From assembly GCA_038501625.1 (NCBI GenBank), contig JAZAYU010000264.1, positions 558,001 to 622,000 on the forward strand: 64,000 bases of DNA, read 5' to 3'. Below, in pieces: positions 9,073 to 19,764 of the stretch (positions within the stretch are counted from its first letter, which is position 1; each line of letters opens with the position of its first letter). Both the position numbers and the translations under genes were made by a program. This DNA is from Corbicula japonica (Eukaryota > Mollusca > Bivalvia > Venerida > Cyrenidae). Under the pieces are notes generated by a model. That model had not been told where the DNA came from, searched no databases, and saw nothing but the letters and a program-made list of their open reading frames with translations.

Positions 9073-11313
9073 GTAGGTTTTTAGCAAGCCCGAATCCGGA
9101 CAGTTCAGTTTTGCCTGGGGAAGGGACTGACAGTCGATGATGATGATGATAATGGTGATGATGTAATAATAATGAGGATGGGTGGGGATGCTGACGCCAC
9201 TCATCCCCATCGCTGGTTCCGGGCCTGTATCACTAGACTACCATACACTGGTTAACATCCATTGTCGAAAAAATTATTTTGTAAATAGTGTGTCACTTAC
9301 TTACAATGTATCTGAGGCTGTATAAATCGAAAATAGACGTACTTTCTTTTTTTCAGCCTTAACAATTAAATCCACAGCAACATTTTCTTACGATGGGTTG
9401 GTTAGATTTCACGGTGGAAAACAGTACCCTACCTTCTATAGAACGATGGAAACATGGACAGGATTACTGGGCATCTTTTGAACTCTATCCGGACTGGACT
9501 GGAAAAACCTTCTACGTATTTCAGGTAGACTCCTTTTGATAGTTTGAACGGGCAAATTTTAATGAAGTCTTCAGATGATAATGATAAAAGCCCACACATG
9601 ACCAGGTACCAGTCGGAAAATTGATTGGCTGAAAATGTGACCAGTCTCAAAACAGACCAATCAAAAGCTAAGGTTTTGAGACTGGTTTCCAATCTCGATC
9701 TTATTATCTTAGACCAAAGTATCATGAATCTTGCAAAGTGACTTATCGAAATTGATCTTAATTTGGTGTAAAGGGTTTTCATACGGAAACATACCAGTAG
9801 AACCATAAGTTAACCCATCGATTATTTAAGCAATAAATAAGTAAATAAAATGCGATTATTTTGTTTGCAAATTCAGCATTTTCGGTCAGTTAAGCATTTC
9901 CTGTGTCGTATTATGATATGTTTCAAATGCTCATTAAAATTATGTCTTAAAAATACTCTATATAACTTTAGGGAAAGGCATATCACCAAAAAGACTTCTG
10001 GTCCGGAACAATGGTGGCCGTCAAAACATTTCGTGATCTTACGGGAAAAGACAGAGATTGGATCGTTTACAAACGCCGATGCGAGGTAGCACGCAAAATG
10101 ACGCCCCACTTCAACAAATATCTGAAAAGCATAGCTTCAAATTCACAGGTAGGAAATGATGGACGATATTGCTCATTTGCGATATCTTACTTTGACCGAT
10201 CGAGAAGCTGAGGTTGAATTGAATATATATGCGAATTAGGAATTGCCAGATCCAGAAAAAACACTGTAGCCTCTCTACGCATCCAAGAAGAGATGTAAAG
10301 AGAGCATGGATTTATAAAATGACCAGTTTAAATAAGACACCACAAACAATTTACGAAAAGGAGAACATGGGGCGTTACCAACGTTAAATATCAGAGGCAG
10401 AAATTACTACTGGGAGATTAAACAAGGTTCTAGGGTGCATCAAACTCACATATTCACCGTTAAACAAACGAGTACAATTGTCTTGGTGAATTAGCTCAAA
10501 TCTACACATGATGAGCATAAACCGTGTATATAGGCCTATTTCTGAAACTCTATTCTATCAAAGCATTAAACTGATAGTAACCCTTAGTATAGAAGGATAG
10601 TAAGGTTTGTCACTTTAACGCATTTATCAATACACTTTATTGCAACCAAACTATGTATTTTCGTTAATTTTATTCTTCAGATTCACTTTGTGAAGCCAGT
10701 GGACGCGGTGATGGACAGTATCTCTGACGTCATGACTTTCACGCGTTTTTTCATGGGTTTTAACAAAAAGTTTGCCAAAGACGAAATAGTTCTCTTCGAA
10801 AATCTTCTAGAGGGTGAATTCAAAACGTTTGTAACAGCCCTCGGTGATACAACTGACTGCGGATCAGAAGTTCTCGATGCATTTTGTCATTTCACCTATC
10901 ACCATTCCGCAGAACAATATGTTGTATGTAATCTGAAAGGCATTGAAGACGAGTGCCATTTTCATCTTACAAATCCTACAATCCATTCGCGAAGTGGTGT
11001 GTACGGAAAGAAGGACAAGGGGGTAATCGGTATCAGAGACTTTTTTGAACACCACGTATGCAATGCTATTTGTGAACATTTTACAAAACCAGAACTTGTT
11101 CATATACAGAACGCTCACACAGTGATAACACCAAGTGCACCGCTTTACAGTGCAGTTGAAAGCCCCGCGTTTGATAGCGAATCAGACGTTTATGACGAAT
11201 CAGACGATACAACCAAGCTTCTGAAAGCAGAAGAAGCGTTCCACGAACAAAGTATTCAACTTCCGGCGTACTCTTCACATGATCCGAATTCTCCACCTCC
11301 CTACTCTTCATAA
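8846..11313 (+). CDS. alpha-kinase family protein (probable pseudokinase), copy 2, complete
   Basis: Join 8846-9072, 9425-9524, 9972-10148 and 10681-11313, all with GT-AG borders and matching phases (2, 0, 0), giving 378 residues within one. An in-frame TGA lies just upstream of the ATG. By position: residues 1-109 are the N-terminal part of the N-lobe (ERWKHGQDYW, FELYPDWTGKTFYVFQ); Lys of VAVKTF is near 127; the zinc-type His of CHFTY is near 238; NLKG is near 252-255, where alpha-kinases have DLQG; LTNP is near 264-267, where they have TDP; H-V-C-N-A-I-C is at 293-299; the acidic tail ends in PPPY near 373-376. Alpha-kinases (eEF2K, TRPM7, MHCK/vwkA) phosphorylate Ser/Thr. Loss of both Asp and of the Gln suggests a scaffold, ATP-sensing or regulatory role. 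The role is inferred. Confidence 0.85.
9134..9186. repeat. (GAT)n microsatellite in intron 1
   Basis: GATGATGATGAT with ATA/ATG variants, in intron 1 of alpha-kinase copy 2. Confidence 0.9.
9425..9524 (+). CDS. alpha-kinase copy 2, exon 2
   Basis: 100 nt, with acceptor 'gtggaaaacag' (AG 9423-9424) and donor 'TTTCAG|gtagac'. I chose this acceptor because it is the only one of several nearby AGs (9356, 9376, 9405) that keeps the frame with exon 1 (phase 2) and leads without a stop into FELYPDWTGKTFYVFQ and exon 3. Confidence 0.7.
9572..9714. mobile_element. foldback MITE (FB-MITE), diverged
   Basis: Ends 'agatgataatgataaaag' and 'cttattatctt', with GATTGGCTGAAA and AGACCAATCA inside. It sits in intron 2 of alpha-kinase copy 2. 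Confidence 0.6.
9972..10148 (+). CDS. alpha-kinase copy 2, exon 3
   Basis: 177 nt, phase 0 at both ends, acceptor 'aactttag', donor 'CAG|gtagga'. It encodes GKAYHQKDFW ... VAVKTF ... IASNSQ, with three residue changes from copy 1. Confidence 0.88.
10681..11313 (+). CDS. alpha-kinase copy 2, exon 4 (terminal)
   Basis: Acceptor 'tattcttcag' ending at 10680, stop TAA at 11311-11313. It carries the zinc-site residues, the altered catalytic loop and the PPPY tail. Confidence 0.9.
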   Translation: MHFVKPVDAVMDSISDVMTFTRFFMGFNKKFAKDEIVLFENLLEGEFKTFVTALGDTTDCGSEVLDAFCHFTYHHSAEQYVVCNLKGIEDECHFHLTNPTIHSRSGVYGKKDKGVIGIRDFFEHHVCNAICEHFTKPELVHIQNAHTVITPSAPLYSAVESPAFDSESDVYDESDDTTKLLKAEEAFHEQSIQLPAYSSHDPNSPPPYSS

Positions 11314-11749
11314 TCTGAAAAGCGTTTCAATATTTCAGAGTAACTTACTATATCTCAATAAGCGTTTGAATCAAAGAGTATGAATGATCGAATCTATATT
11401 CCACTTGTGGAACTGTGTTCGGAACGATCAAATCTATATTCGACTTGCGGAACTGTGATCGATACCGCCACAGTGCAGCGCGCTGGTTGCGAAAGGGATC
11501 TCAATGAGGATGATCAACAAAACACCGAACTATCTCAAGTGTTAAATTTTTACTGTTTAAACTGTACGATAGTATTTATATTAGTAGTATTATTTTAATA
11601 TAATTATTTAAACATTGTTTCTTTATAATTGTGTTCTACCATACCTTTATTCTTTCACCAAAACGATCATTTAAGAGGTGCATGCAAGACTCCAGTAACT
11701 TTTTCTTTATTGCAATGTAGTTACAACAGTCTTGCGTGCAATCCTCTGC
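11314..11749 (+). other. 3' flank of alpha-kinase copy 2, probable 3' UTR
   Basis: Counterpart of 1345-1780, with the same 42-bp near-duplicate ('ccacttgtggaactgtgttcg' / 'cgacttgcggaactgtgatcg'). Confidence 0.4.
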
Positions 11750-11881
11750 CCAAGATCATAAAACTAAACCAGGAGAACATTTCAAATCTCAAGCATCTGA
11801 TTGGCCGAAATGACGACTGGTCGCCATTTCGGCCAATCGTGTGCTTTCGATTTTAGACTGGTCTCCAATCTATGATCTGGG
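11750..11881. mobile_element. foldback MITE (FB-MITE)
   Basis: Orthologous to 1781-1920, with a small deletion in the right arm ('ccaatctatgatctgg'). Confidence 0.8.
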
Positions 11882-12136
11882 ACCCTAGATATACACTATT
11901 ATTATTCTCCTAAAATCATGGGGATACTGTAATCTTGCCCTTATTGCAATTTTTATAACTTATTTATTGTTTGCATTTAAGCTTTATGTTATGTGTTCTC
12001 GCTTACAAGTTCTACTATTAATTTATGTATATTTTGACGACAGATCTGTGTTTTTTCCTGTGGATTCATCTATACCTTATTATTTTGTTTGGATGCCCTA
12101 GATCGCTGCTGTCGGAATGGGCTAGGCTCTAGGGTC

Positions 12137-12264
12137 GGTTATAAAATTGAGCTTGGAAACCAGTCTCAATTCTCAAGCATCTGTCGCTTGACCAGTCGCC
12201 ATTTAAGCCAATCAGATGCTTGAGATTTGAGACTAGTTTCCAATCTCAATTTTATAACCTTAGG
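12137..12264. mobile_element. foldback MITE (FB-MITE)
   Basis: Orthologous to 2164-2297. The right inner arm keeps CCAATCAGATGCTTGAGATT. Confidence 0.8.
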
Positions 12265-12567
12265 CACATGCTTATTGTCGCCTAGTCACTGTTGTGCATC
12301 AAAATTGCACCACTGCAACATGCTGCGTTAAAAAATAAACATTGTTATGATATCACGAGAGCATTTCATTCCATGACGTTTCAAGAACATTGCTAGAACA
12401 GTGATGCAGTAACATGTATTTTGCACAGTGTTTTTAGAATGGGATTTCAAGTATAAAACCATGTTCACCCTAAAATTTTCTATATTGTTTTTAAGTTATA
12501 TAATTATGTGTTAATCATTCCTTTCGGCTTTGTGCAATATCGCATTTAAGACAATCAAGTGACTCTT

Positions 12568-12780
12568 GGTTTCTAGCCATGTGATATGGCTGTAATGCCA
12601 TGGCTGAGAGTGGTGATCCAGATCTGCTGGCACATCTATGCTGTCTGATCAGGATCTACACCGTTAGCTTTCAAATTCATTGGGTTATTTCTGACCAAAA
12701 AACGACCAGTGTAGATCCAGGTATGATGGCGCGGATGTGCCGGCTGATCTGGAACTACACTGGTATTACACCCCATAAAA
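12568..12780. mobile_element. degenerate PB-MITE
   Basis: Orthologous to 2615-2825. Both internal hairpins are recognisable but the ends are eroded. Confidence 0.7.
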
Positions 12781-13366
12781 CAGATAAATTATGGAGTAAA
12801 GGTTTCACTGTCATTCTTTTTTGAAGGAGAAATTGTTTCATATATGTGTATACTTATAACTTACTTGGTGCCGTATATGCTGCGTTGAAAAAAAAAGTTA
12901 TAACATATAACCGTATGTAGAACAAAACGTGTTATTTCCTTTTTGAGTTGTACAGTTTTTGTTAATTCGTTTTACAAATCTGATTACCAAAGAACAAATA
13001 TGGCCGATGGATGTTTAGTGCATAATATGATTCTCTGTTTTTTCGGGCTTATTACAAAGACCCAAACCTTCATTTTGCTGCTGGCATACTACATTAATTC
13101 AATTTTTGTTTTTGTTGTTCCCTATTTATTGTCCGAGGCAAGTGCTAAACCTCGGCACGGCTACTATTATACAAAATGTGTAGTTGGTGTTTTGCTTTGA
13201 TAGATTGTAATTTATACCTTGATATATTGTTATTGTTTTGTGTTTGTTATGTTCAGTATAAACATAAACTAGAGTTGTTGATAACAGTATTCGTATTTAT
13301 TCAAACAATTCTTCGTTCCCCTAACTCCATCAATAGAAGCTTGCCAAATACTGTGTTGCTTTACTG

Positions 13367-13668
13367 AGCCGGGCTCCAGACTAACCGGGCTTATTGACCA
13401 AACTTTTTTATTTAGCTTAAGAAATTAATTCGGAAACTTCTAATTTGGGCATTCGTTTGGATTGTTACTTTTTCATTATCACACGCTAAATTTACATAAT
13501 TTACAGATTTTTAAACTTCATTAATTCTAAAACTAATTTTAGGTTTCCTGTCGTTTTTAAAGACGTCATCAAAGACAAAACTTACCTTTTGATTGGTTAG
13601 TTTGGAGATTTTAAACCAATCAGATGTCTGTGATATCAGTTTAACGATTTCTTGGAGCCCGGCTTAAA
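13367..13668. mobile_element. short inverted-repeat element (GAGCCGGGCTCC ends)
   Basis: Orthologous to 3411-3724, with ends GAGCCGGGCTCC and GGAGCCCGGCTT. Here the pair GATTGGTTAG / AAACCAATCAG is intact. Confidence 0.45.
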
Positions 13669-14224
13669 TCACATTCTATGGTAGACTACTTGTTGCATTT
13701 TCAGTTACAGGAGAGCAAGATTACCAAATTGTCTACAAGTATTGTTTAAATTGAAATATTGTTTATTCGCCAGTTTTAAATGTACATGTTATGTTTTATT
13801 GTTTACCATTTAATCGTTATTTAACTTATTATTAACATTCATGTAGATTAATTGTGTTTCCTATAGAGTTTGGCTAGTATTAGGACATGTCTAGTGAGGT
13901 CGTTGTAAGGACTGAGGATGTTAATTCAAAAAATCAAATGGAGAAAGCATTATTGTTTAATTAACTGCTCTAAAAATTAGTTTTTTTTTATGAAATTCAT
14001 AATTTATCGTCTCAAAATGTGCGGAAGTTATCAACAATATTAAATTCGAATGATTTGAAATCTTTCTCACACGCAGAATAAGAACAAGCCCTTGATTGTT
14101 TTCTATCTGTACCTAGCAGAGTTGTTAACAATTTTACCTTGTTGCATTCAGTAAGTAACCAAATTGTCTTCATTTACCATTTGATTGCAAAGCCATACGC
14201 ATCAAAATCACATGAACTTCCTGG

Positions 14225-14367
14225 TCCACAGATTATAACCCTGTGAATGGAGACCACTAAAAAAATAGCTTAATGAACTGATTGGCTGAAATGAAGACTT
14301 GACACATTTTCTGCCAATCAGATGCTTAATTATTGAAACTGGTCTCCAAATTTGTATAATCTTTGGC
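14225..14367. mobile_element. foldback MITE (FB-MITE), diverged
   Basis: Orthologous to 4283-4425, with inner arms CTGATTGGCTGAAAT and CTGCCAATCAGATG. Confidence 0.7.
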
Positions 14368-14492
14368 ACAGTAATCATTAATGGATCCTTTTCTTGCACT
14401 TTTTATACCTTAGTGCAATAATCTTATAACTCCTTTTTTAAAGGTCCTTAAAATCTCGTTTTTGCACTAAGTCGACAACTTAGGTTATAATA

Positions 14493-14815
14493 GCAGGGAT
14501 TTCAGTAGCTTTTGAAAACGAGGGGTCATTTGACGCTGTTAAGAATTTTCGAGGGGTAAAAGTCAGATCTTCACAAGTCATATCTTGTATTAAGAGATAC
14601 GTATTACTTAAAAAATGTTTTAATTTATTTTCAAGGGTCAAGTAAGTGTTAACTTCATATTTAAAATGCAAAATCCACAATATTAATCTTTATTCTTGCA
14701 AAATTGACCACTCTTCAAAAATTCGTGTTTATCAAAATGACCCCAAGCTCAGAATTAGGTGGGGTCAAAAGTGGACAAAAAAAATTTGCTTGCATCAAAA
14801 TGCAAGAATCTGCAT
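14493..14815. repeat. dispersed repeat, second copy
   Basis: Counterpart of 4550-4865 in the duplicated unit. Confidence 0.5.
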
Positions 14816-15394
14816 CAATTGAAATCACTATATAGTATTATAAAGTCATAGTGTAATAATAATTTGGCAGCTAATGGGTAGACTGAACTTTTATAGTTCA
14901 GAAAGGTTAACACTTAGTTCTCCCTCACTTTGTTAGGTCGAATAAATTTTGTTTAATTTTCAAATTGTGTTATATAAACTATATTTAATTCAAAAAATGT
15001 CATGTGATTTCTTTGTAATAAAAAATGTATTAATTTGCCTGATCAAGAATTTATTGTAAAGGCCGGATGTTAGTGAAAATAAATAAACCGCTGTTATTGT
15101 TATTTATGTCATCTGATATGATCTTGAAACACCTTTTATGGGGAAAAAGGGTGTCAGTTTTCCATGTACCAGGAATTCTAATAATAGTTTGTAGAAGAAT
15201 GAAGGTTACGTACAGGTAACACATGTTATCATGAAATTCAACATGCGGAACATATATCTGACTGGGTAATATTACTGCACACTCTTAAAGAATCTGATGT
15301 GTCAGAAAATAAAATAGAATACAAATAGGATACAATGTGAACGTCATACAATGACATATAAATGAATAGTTCATAATAATAATATCGATATGTA

Positions 15395-15546
15395 TAATGA
15401 TATGACCCAAAACTGGCATCGTAATGATATGACCCAAAACTGGCATCGTAATGATATGACCCAAAACTGGCATCGAACCCGCACTGTGCAACGACAGAGC
15501 ATAGCCATGCAAAAGTCAAGCTACCCATCTGAGCTTGCCGGGACAA
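15395..15546 (-). mobile_element. tRNA-derived SINE head with 27-bp tail array
   Basis: On the minus strand, 15535-15519 reads AGCTCAGATGGGTAGCT, a tRNA D-arm/A-box type sequence. 15481-15466 reads GCGGGTTCGATGCC, a T-arm with B box. Their spacing fits RNA polymerase III promoter elements. Directly after it, three exact or near-exact 27-bp units (15395-15421, 15422-15448, 15449-15475; core 'gatatgacccaaaactggc') form a tail. This is most likely a tRNA-derived SINE with a repeated tail. A working tRNA is unlikely because the acceptor stem does not pair. Confidence 0.6.
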
Positions 15547-15579
15547 TACCCCAAAACGGTTGCGCGGATAACCCTGATA

Positions 15580-16481
15580 TATGGCGCACGAAAAGGCTCA
15601 AAAGTAAATTGAAGGTGCACCTACATATAAAATTACCGGTGCACCTGTAAATTTATGCGTTGCGCGTATAAATTTACGCGATGGACGTATAAATTTACAG
15701 GTGCACCCATAAAATACAGGTGAACCTCCATTTCAAATAGCGGTGCACCTACATTTTTAAACGTCAATTGTATATATTTATACGTCTATGGCATAAATTA
15801 CCGGTGCAACTACATTTCAATTTTGACCCTTTCGCTTTATATCCCTATAGCAAATCAAAATTTGTCTTACATTCGCCATTTTAAATTCTTGCAGTGTTCG
15901 CTATATGATGAAAGTTGTAGTGAATGTTTACATGATATAAATGCTTAAATTGTTCATTTACTTTTGAAAATATAAAAAAATATGTTAATAATTTTAGAGC
16001 ACAAATAAAAAAAAAAGGTAACAGTATTTCAATTTAAAAATTAATATTTCAGCAAATTCAACTGTATGAACCAAGGGTTGTGATTGGTTGATCATTTTTA
16101 TATTGGTGGTGCACTTGTAAATTAGCGGTGCACCGGTAATTTACACGATGAGCGCATAAAATGTATACGTTGGGCGTATATTCTTATCGGCGCACCGCTA
16201 TTTTACAGGCCCACCTTCAATTTTCAAAAGTGATGCACCGCTAATTTACAGGTGCACCTGTAATTTTATAGATGAAGAAGAATAAGTCTTTATTCATAAT
16301 TAAGATATACACAAGTAAATGACGTTTTGAAATAGATCATTTATGATCCATGATCAAAATGAATACTTCTAAGTTTATAACTTTCCGTATATTATGTCCA
16401 TGGTGTAAAATTGCACCTCCAACGTATAAATTTACAGGTGCACCGGCACTTGTTACCTTTTGAGCCTTTTCGTACGCCATA
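15580..16481. mobile_element. 900-bp inverted-repeat element rich in GGTGCACC
   Basis: The ends are inverted: left TATGGCGCACGAAAAGGCTC (15580) and right GAGCCTTTTCGTACGCCATA (to 16481). GATA flanks both sides (15576-15579 and 16482-16485), a possible 4-bp target duplication. Inside, the 8-bp palindrome GGTGCACC or one-base variants recur about ten times, often joined to TAAATTTAC/GTATAAATTT modules in both orientations. No coding frame is visible, so it is non-autonomous. Confidence 0.7.
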
Positions 16482-18590
16482 GATAAATGTATTCATCATT
16501 AAATGACATCGATAGCTTATTTACTGATAACAGAGCTCACTATAAACCAGCATTTTGCAGAAACACTCTGAAATGAACCACATGAACAAAGCTGTTACAA
16601 GCACAAGTCTGAAAACGGAACAATCAACATTAAGAAACCACCTGGCTGATCTTTCCGGAGCGAAGGCAAACCATCGGCATCTTATAGATTTCTGGCATGT
16701 TGATATAAATTAACAAATGCATGTTGTTTTTTTCGAAATTCGCAAATTCTCGGGCCAATCTACAGATACTCCTGTTTCCTTAGATCAATGCCTCGAATGT
16801 AAGCCGGATATTTTATTCCCGTGTTGCCATGGTATTCATATGAACTATTTTACAGTTTAAAAAATATCAATTACGCTTTGGTCAAAATTAAGATCTCTAA
16901 GGATTTTATTGGTCTTTATTGTTTTTGTTTGGTGTGTAACTTTATAGTTCTTAATGTTGTAAATATTAACGTTGTGTAACCAAGTGATAATGTTTAAACT
17001 TATCGCACAGATGTCTCAAGGATTCCGAACTGTTGTTATGTGTTCTGCGCATATCTCATATAGATAATGCAAAGAAATTTGACCCCTTGAAAAACTGAAA
17101 AGTTACCCTGTTGTTCCAGAGTCTCCTCGCCCCCTTCATATTTTAAGAGATGAGTCCCAACCAGAATGACTATCTGATTGGTCGAGTTCAGGACAAGCTG
17201 GACTAGCAAGTTGATACAACAGATCTGACTTTATGGAGATTGAACGTAGAAGTTAGTTGGATTAGTTGTTTTAGTTGTTCGGTGGAACATCTCTAGCAGT
17301 CGTTTTTCAGATCTTTTTCTACAGCAAACTTTCCGAAATTTGTGCTGAATATAAATAAAATGAACGTTTATACGACGATTGATATAGCCGTTACTGTAAG
17401 GGGAAATAACCGCTACGAGGAGTGAGAGGGATTCCAACGCAGTGATCTCTCTTGACGCTACGCTAACAGGTATGCTAAATTACGATAAAGTTGTTTATGT
17501 ATGAATAGTTTTGTCTACAGTTTAAGATTTCAAAGAAGAGGACCAATCTTAACTCGTGTCATGTTAAAATGTAAAGAGAAACATCCAACAATATTTGAAA
17601 TTTTTGGCCTCCTCAAGAGAAAACGAAACAGTGTGGAATTCGGTCCTTGTTAAACACCATAATTATAAATCTATCTATAGTACTTTCACTATACTCACCT
17701 AGGGCTTAGGTGCTTTGATTTCATCTACGGTTCAACATTAATGTAAATAATCTAGAATATCTTAATTTTTAAAGCACCCGTCCAAAAATACATAATTACA
17801 TGGAAGTGGAAAAAAATCATTCTATTTTTTACAGCCCAGGAACATTGATGGATTATAATAATTTATATAAAAATAAATAAAATTTAGATAAAAAATCGGG
17901 TACTAAAATACACATGTAGAATGAACATGAATCTGCCACGTGACAGCGTCTGTTAACTTAGTAACAAGGATTTTCTGGCTATGCAGGTAGTAAGACAAAA
18001 CTTACAACTTGTTGAAATGTTACCGAAACAGCAAATCTTAGCAATTCTGACCATACTTAGACTCTTTTAACAGTTTTGATGCCAACTTTTATAAAATTGT
18101 CATTGTGACTGGTTATTCCTATAAAACAAAACATCAACAAAGCTAAAAATGGAATCTTAAACTTCTTTTTACCGGAAAATGGTAGTAGACAAACAGTGCA
18201 AAATAAGGGAGGCAATTGCCTCCAATCATTTACTATCGTAAATCCAGATTAGTCTCCCTTTGACCAGAAAGTGTCTTAATTTACATGTATTTGATAAACC
18301 GATCATAGTATGTATTATAATTTTGTTCTTTCTAGGACAAACCCATTTTAAAGTTGTAAATGTTGTGAACTATTGTCGCTTTGTAGCAAGAGAATTCTTC
18401 TGAAGCAGAAACAATATTTTTGCATTTAGGTTAATGGCTAAAAGGAAAACTACCAACTCCTACACCAATCTGTTGAGATAGAATAAGTTTGCAATATCCG
18501 TGTGATTTGGTCAATTTACATATACTTCTGAGACACAATGGTACACAAGTTTCTAATCTTTTGAAGGTTTTAGGACAAATAAAGTGAAAC
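16482..18590. other. no feature seen
   Basis: AT-rich sequence with no exon-like frame. A weak piece of the dispersed repeat ('tgaccccttgaaaaactg') is near 17080. Confidence 0.4.
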
Positions 18591-19713
18591 TTACTATTAA
18601 TGGAAATTTAGTACCAGTAGGTTAAAACAACAACAAATAATTTCAAATTTATTGTACAAAAATAAGAATTTCAAAATCACAATGATAATCATAATTGCTT
18701 TATCAATAATTCCTTCTGTGATAGTGATACAAAGCAGTTGGACAAATAAAATAAACATATATTTCTCAACAAGGCAAAACAATTTTCCATAAACTTCAAT
18801 TGTAAAAAATACTTTTATCTTAAAAAACATCATAACAGCACAACATAAATTTATTCCAACCTTTTGGCGTAACAGTGAAGTCTTCAATTTCTAAGAATTA
18901 AGTAATAATACAGAATATGAAAATCTCCCACAATTTTGTGCCAAAATTACTTCCTTGTCTAACTGAAAAGAACTTTCAATGTTAAAGGCAACATTAAGTT
19001 TCATGTAAAAGTTGGAGGACTACCACAAAACAATGCTGCCACTCAGTGCTTGCAGCAGACTATATGGTCCTTTGTGTCTACCTGCTATTGCTGGCGACAC
19101 AATTATATGGCTTGCTAGGGATTACAGATTTAGTTGTAAATATTAATAATTAGAATTCATTAGAATTAATTCATAAATAATGAATGAAAAATTTTGGTCA
19201 GAAATAAAGTATAGAAATAGAATATCCATGAAACGTTTACAATTAATTGACTCAATAAAAAAAAACAACAGACTAGTCACACATACCATTCCTAACAAAC
19301 AAAAATGAAGTCATATGAGGGAGATTAAAATGGACTATGCGTATGTTATCATAAAAAGTAATTTGTTATGGCACTGTGAGTATATAAGGTGGATTAATAT
19401 GGCAAACATGCAGGCTATCACAAAAACTTAGTTGCTATGTCAATGCGTACAACATCACAGGTTCTACACTGTTTGTACAGTTTGCTATTCATACATGTTG
19501 TATACAACCCAGCTTTTTGAGAAAAAAAGTATAAAAAACAAATTTAGAGGTTTGAACATAGATAAATACTAATATATTCAATTAAAATGTGTTGCAAGTT
19601 GTGAAAGCCTCAATTGTATGAGTTCAATATTAAATATAATCAAAATATATCACTGTTGCACAATTAATACAAAACTATGTTCTGTTCACAATCTTCTTTG
19701 GTGGAAAATGCAT
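18591..19713 (-). other. 3' flank of the S28 protease, possible 3' UTR
   Basis: Immediately downstream of the protease stop on the minus strand. AT-rich, with several TTTATT words on the plus strand (AATAAA on the minus), but no single poly(A) site can be fixed. No coding sequence. Confidence 0.3.
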
Positions 19714-19764
19714 CTATTTGGTGTAAGCTTGTTCTAGAAACTGACCAACCAATGTTGCAATTTT
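19714..19764 (-). CDS. PRSS16: S28 protease exon K (terminal)
   Basis: Acceptor 'cttttcag' on the minus strand, then [16 protein letters not shown] and TAG (19716-19714). The C-terminal helix ending fits family members. Confidence 0.85.
   Translation of the reverse strand, partial: KIATLVGQFLEQAYTK

Larger units (their letters stand above)
9901..15295. repeat. tandem duplication, copy 2
   Basis: Matches 1-5345 (see there). Its left limit is masked because copy 1 is cut by the window edge. Small indels separate the copies, for example the alpha-kinase intron is 463 bp in copy 1 and 532 bp here. Confidence 0.95.

Noticed and set aside
9357..9520. Alternative reading of alpha-kinase exon 2 from the AG at 9356 (YDGLVRFHGGKQYPTFYR frame)
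   Set aside because: It meets a TGA before the donor and does not keep phase with exon 1. The acceptor at 9423-9424 gives a continuous frame on both sides.
15481..15546. A genuine tRNA gene
   Set aside because: Box-like sequences are present, but the acceptor stem and anticodon arm do not fold properly and the T-arm runs into a tandem array, so SINE-derived is more likely.
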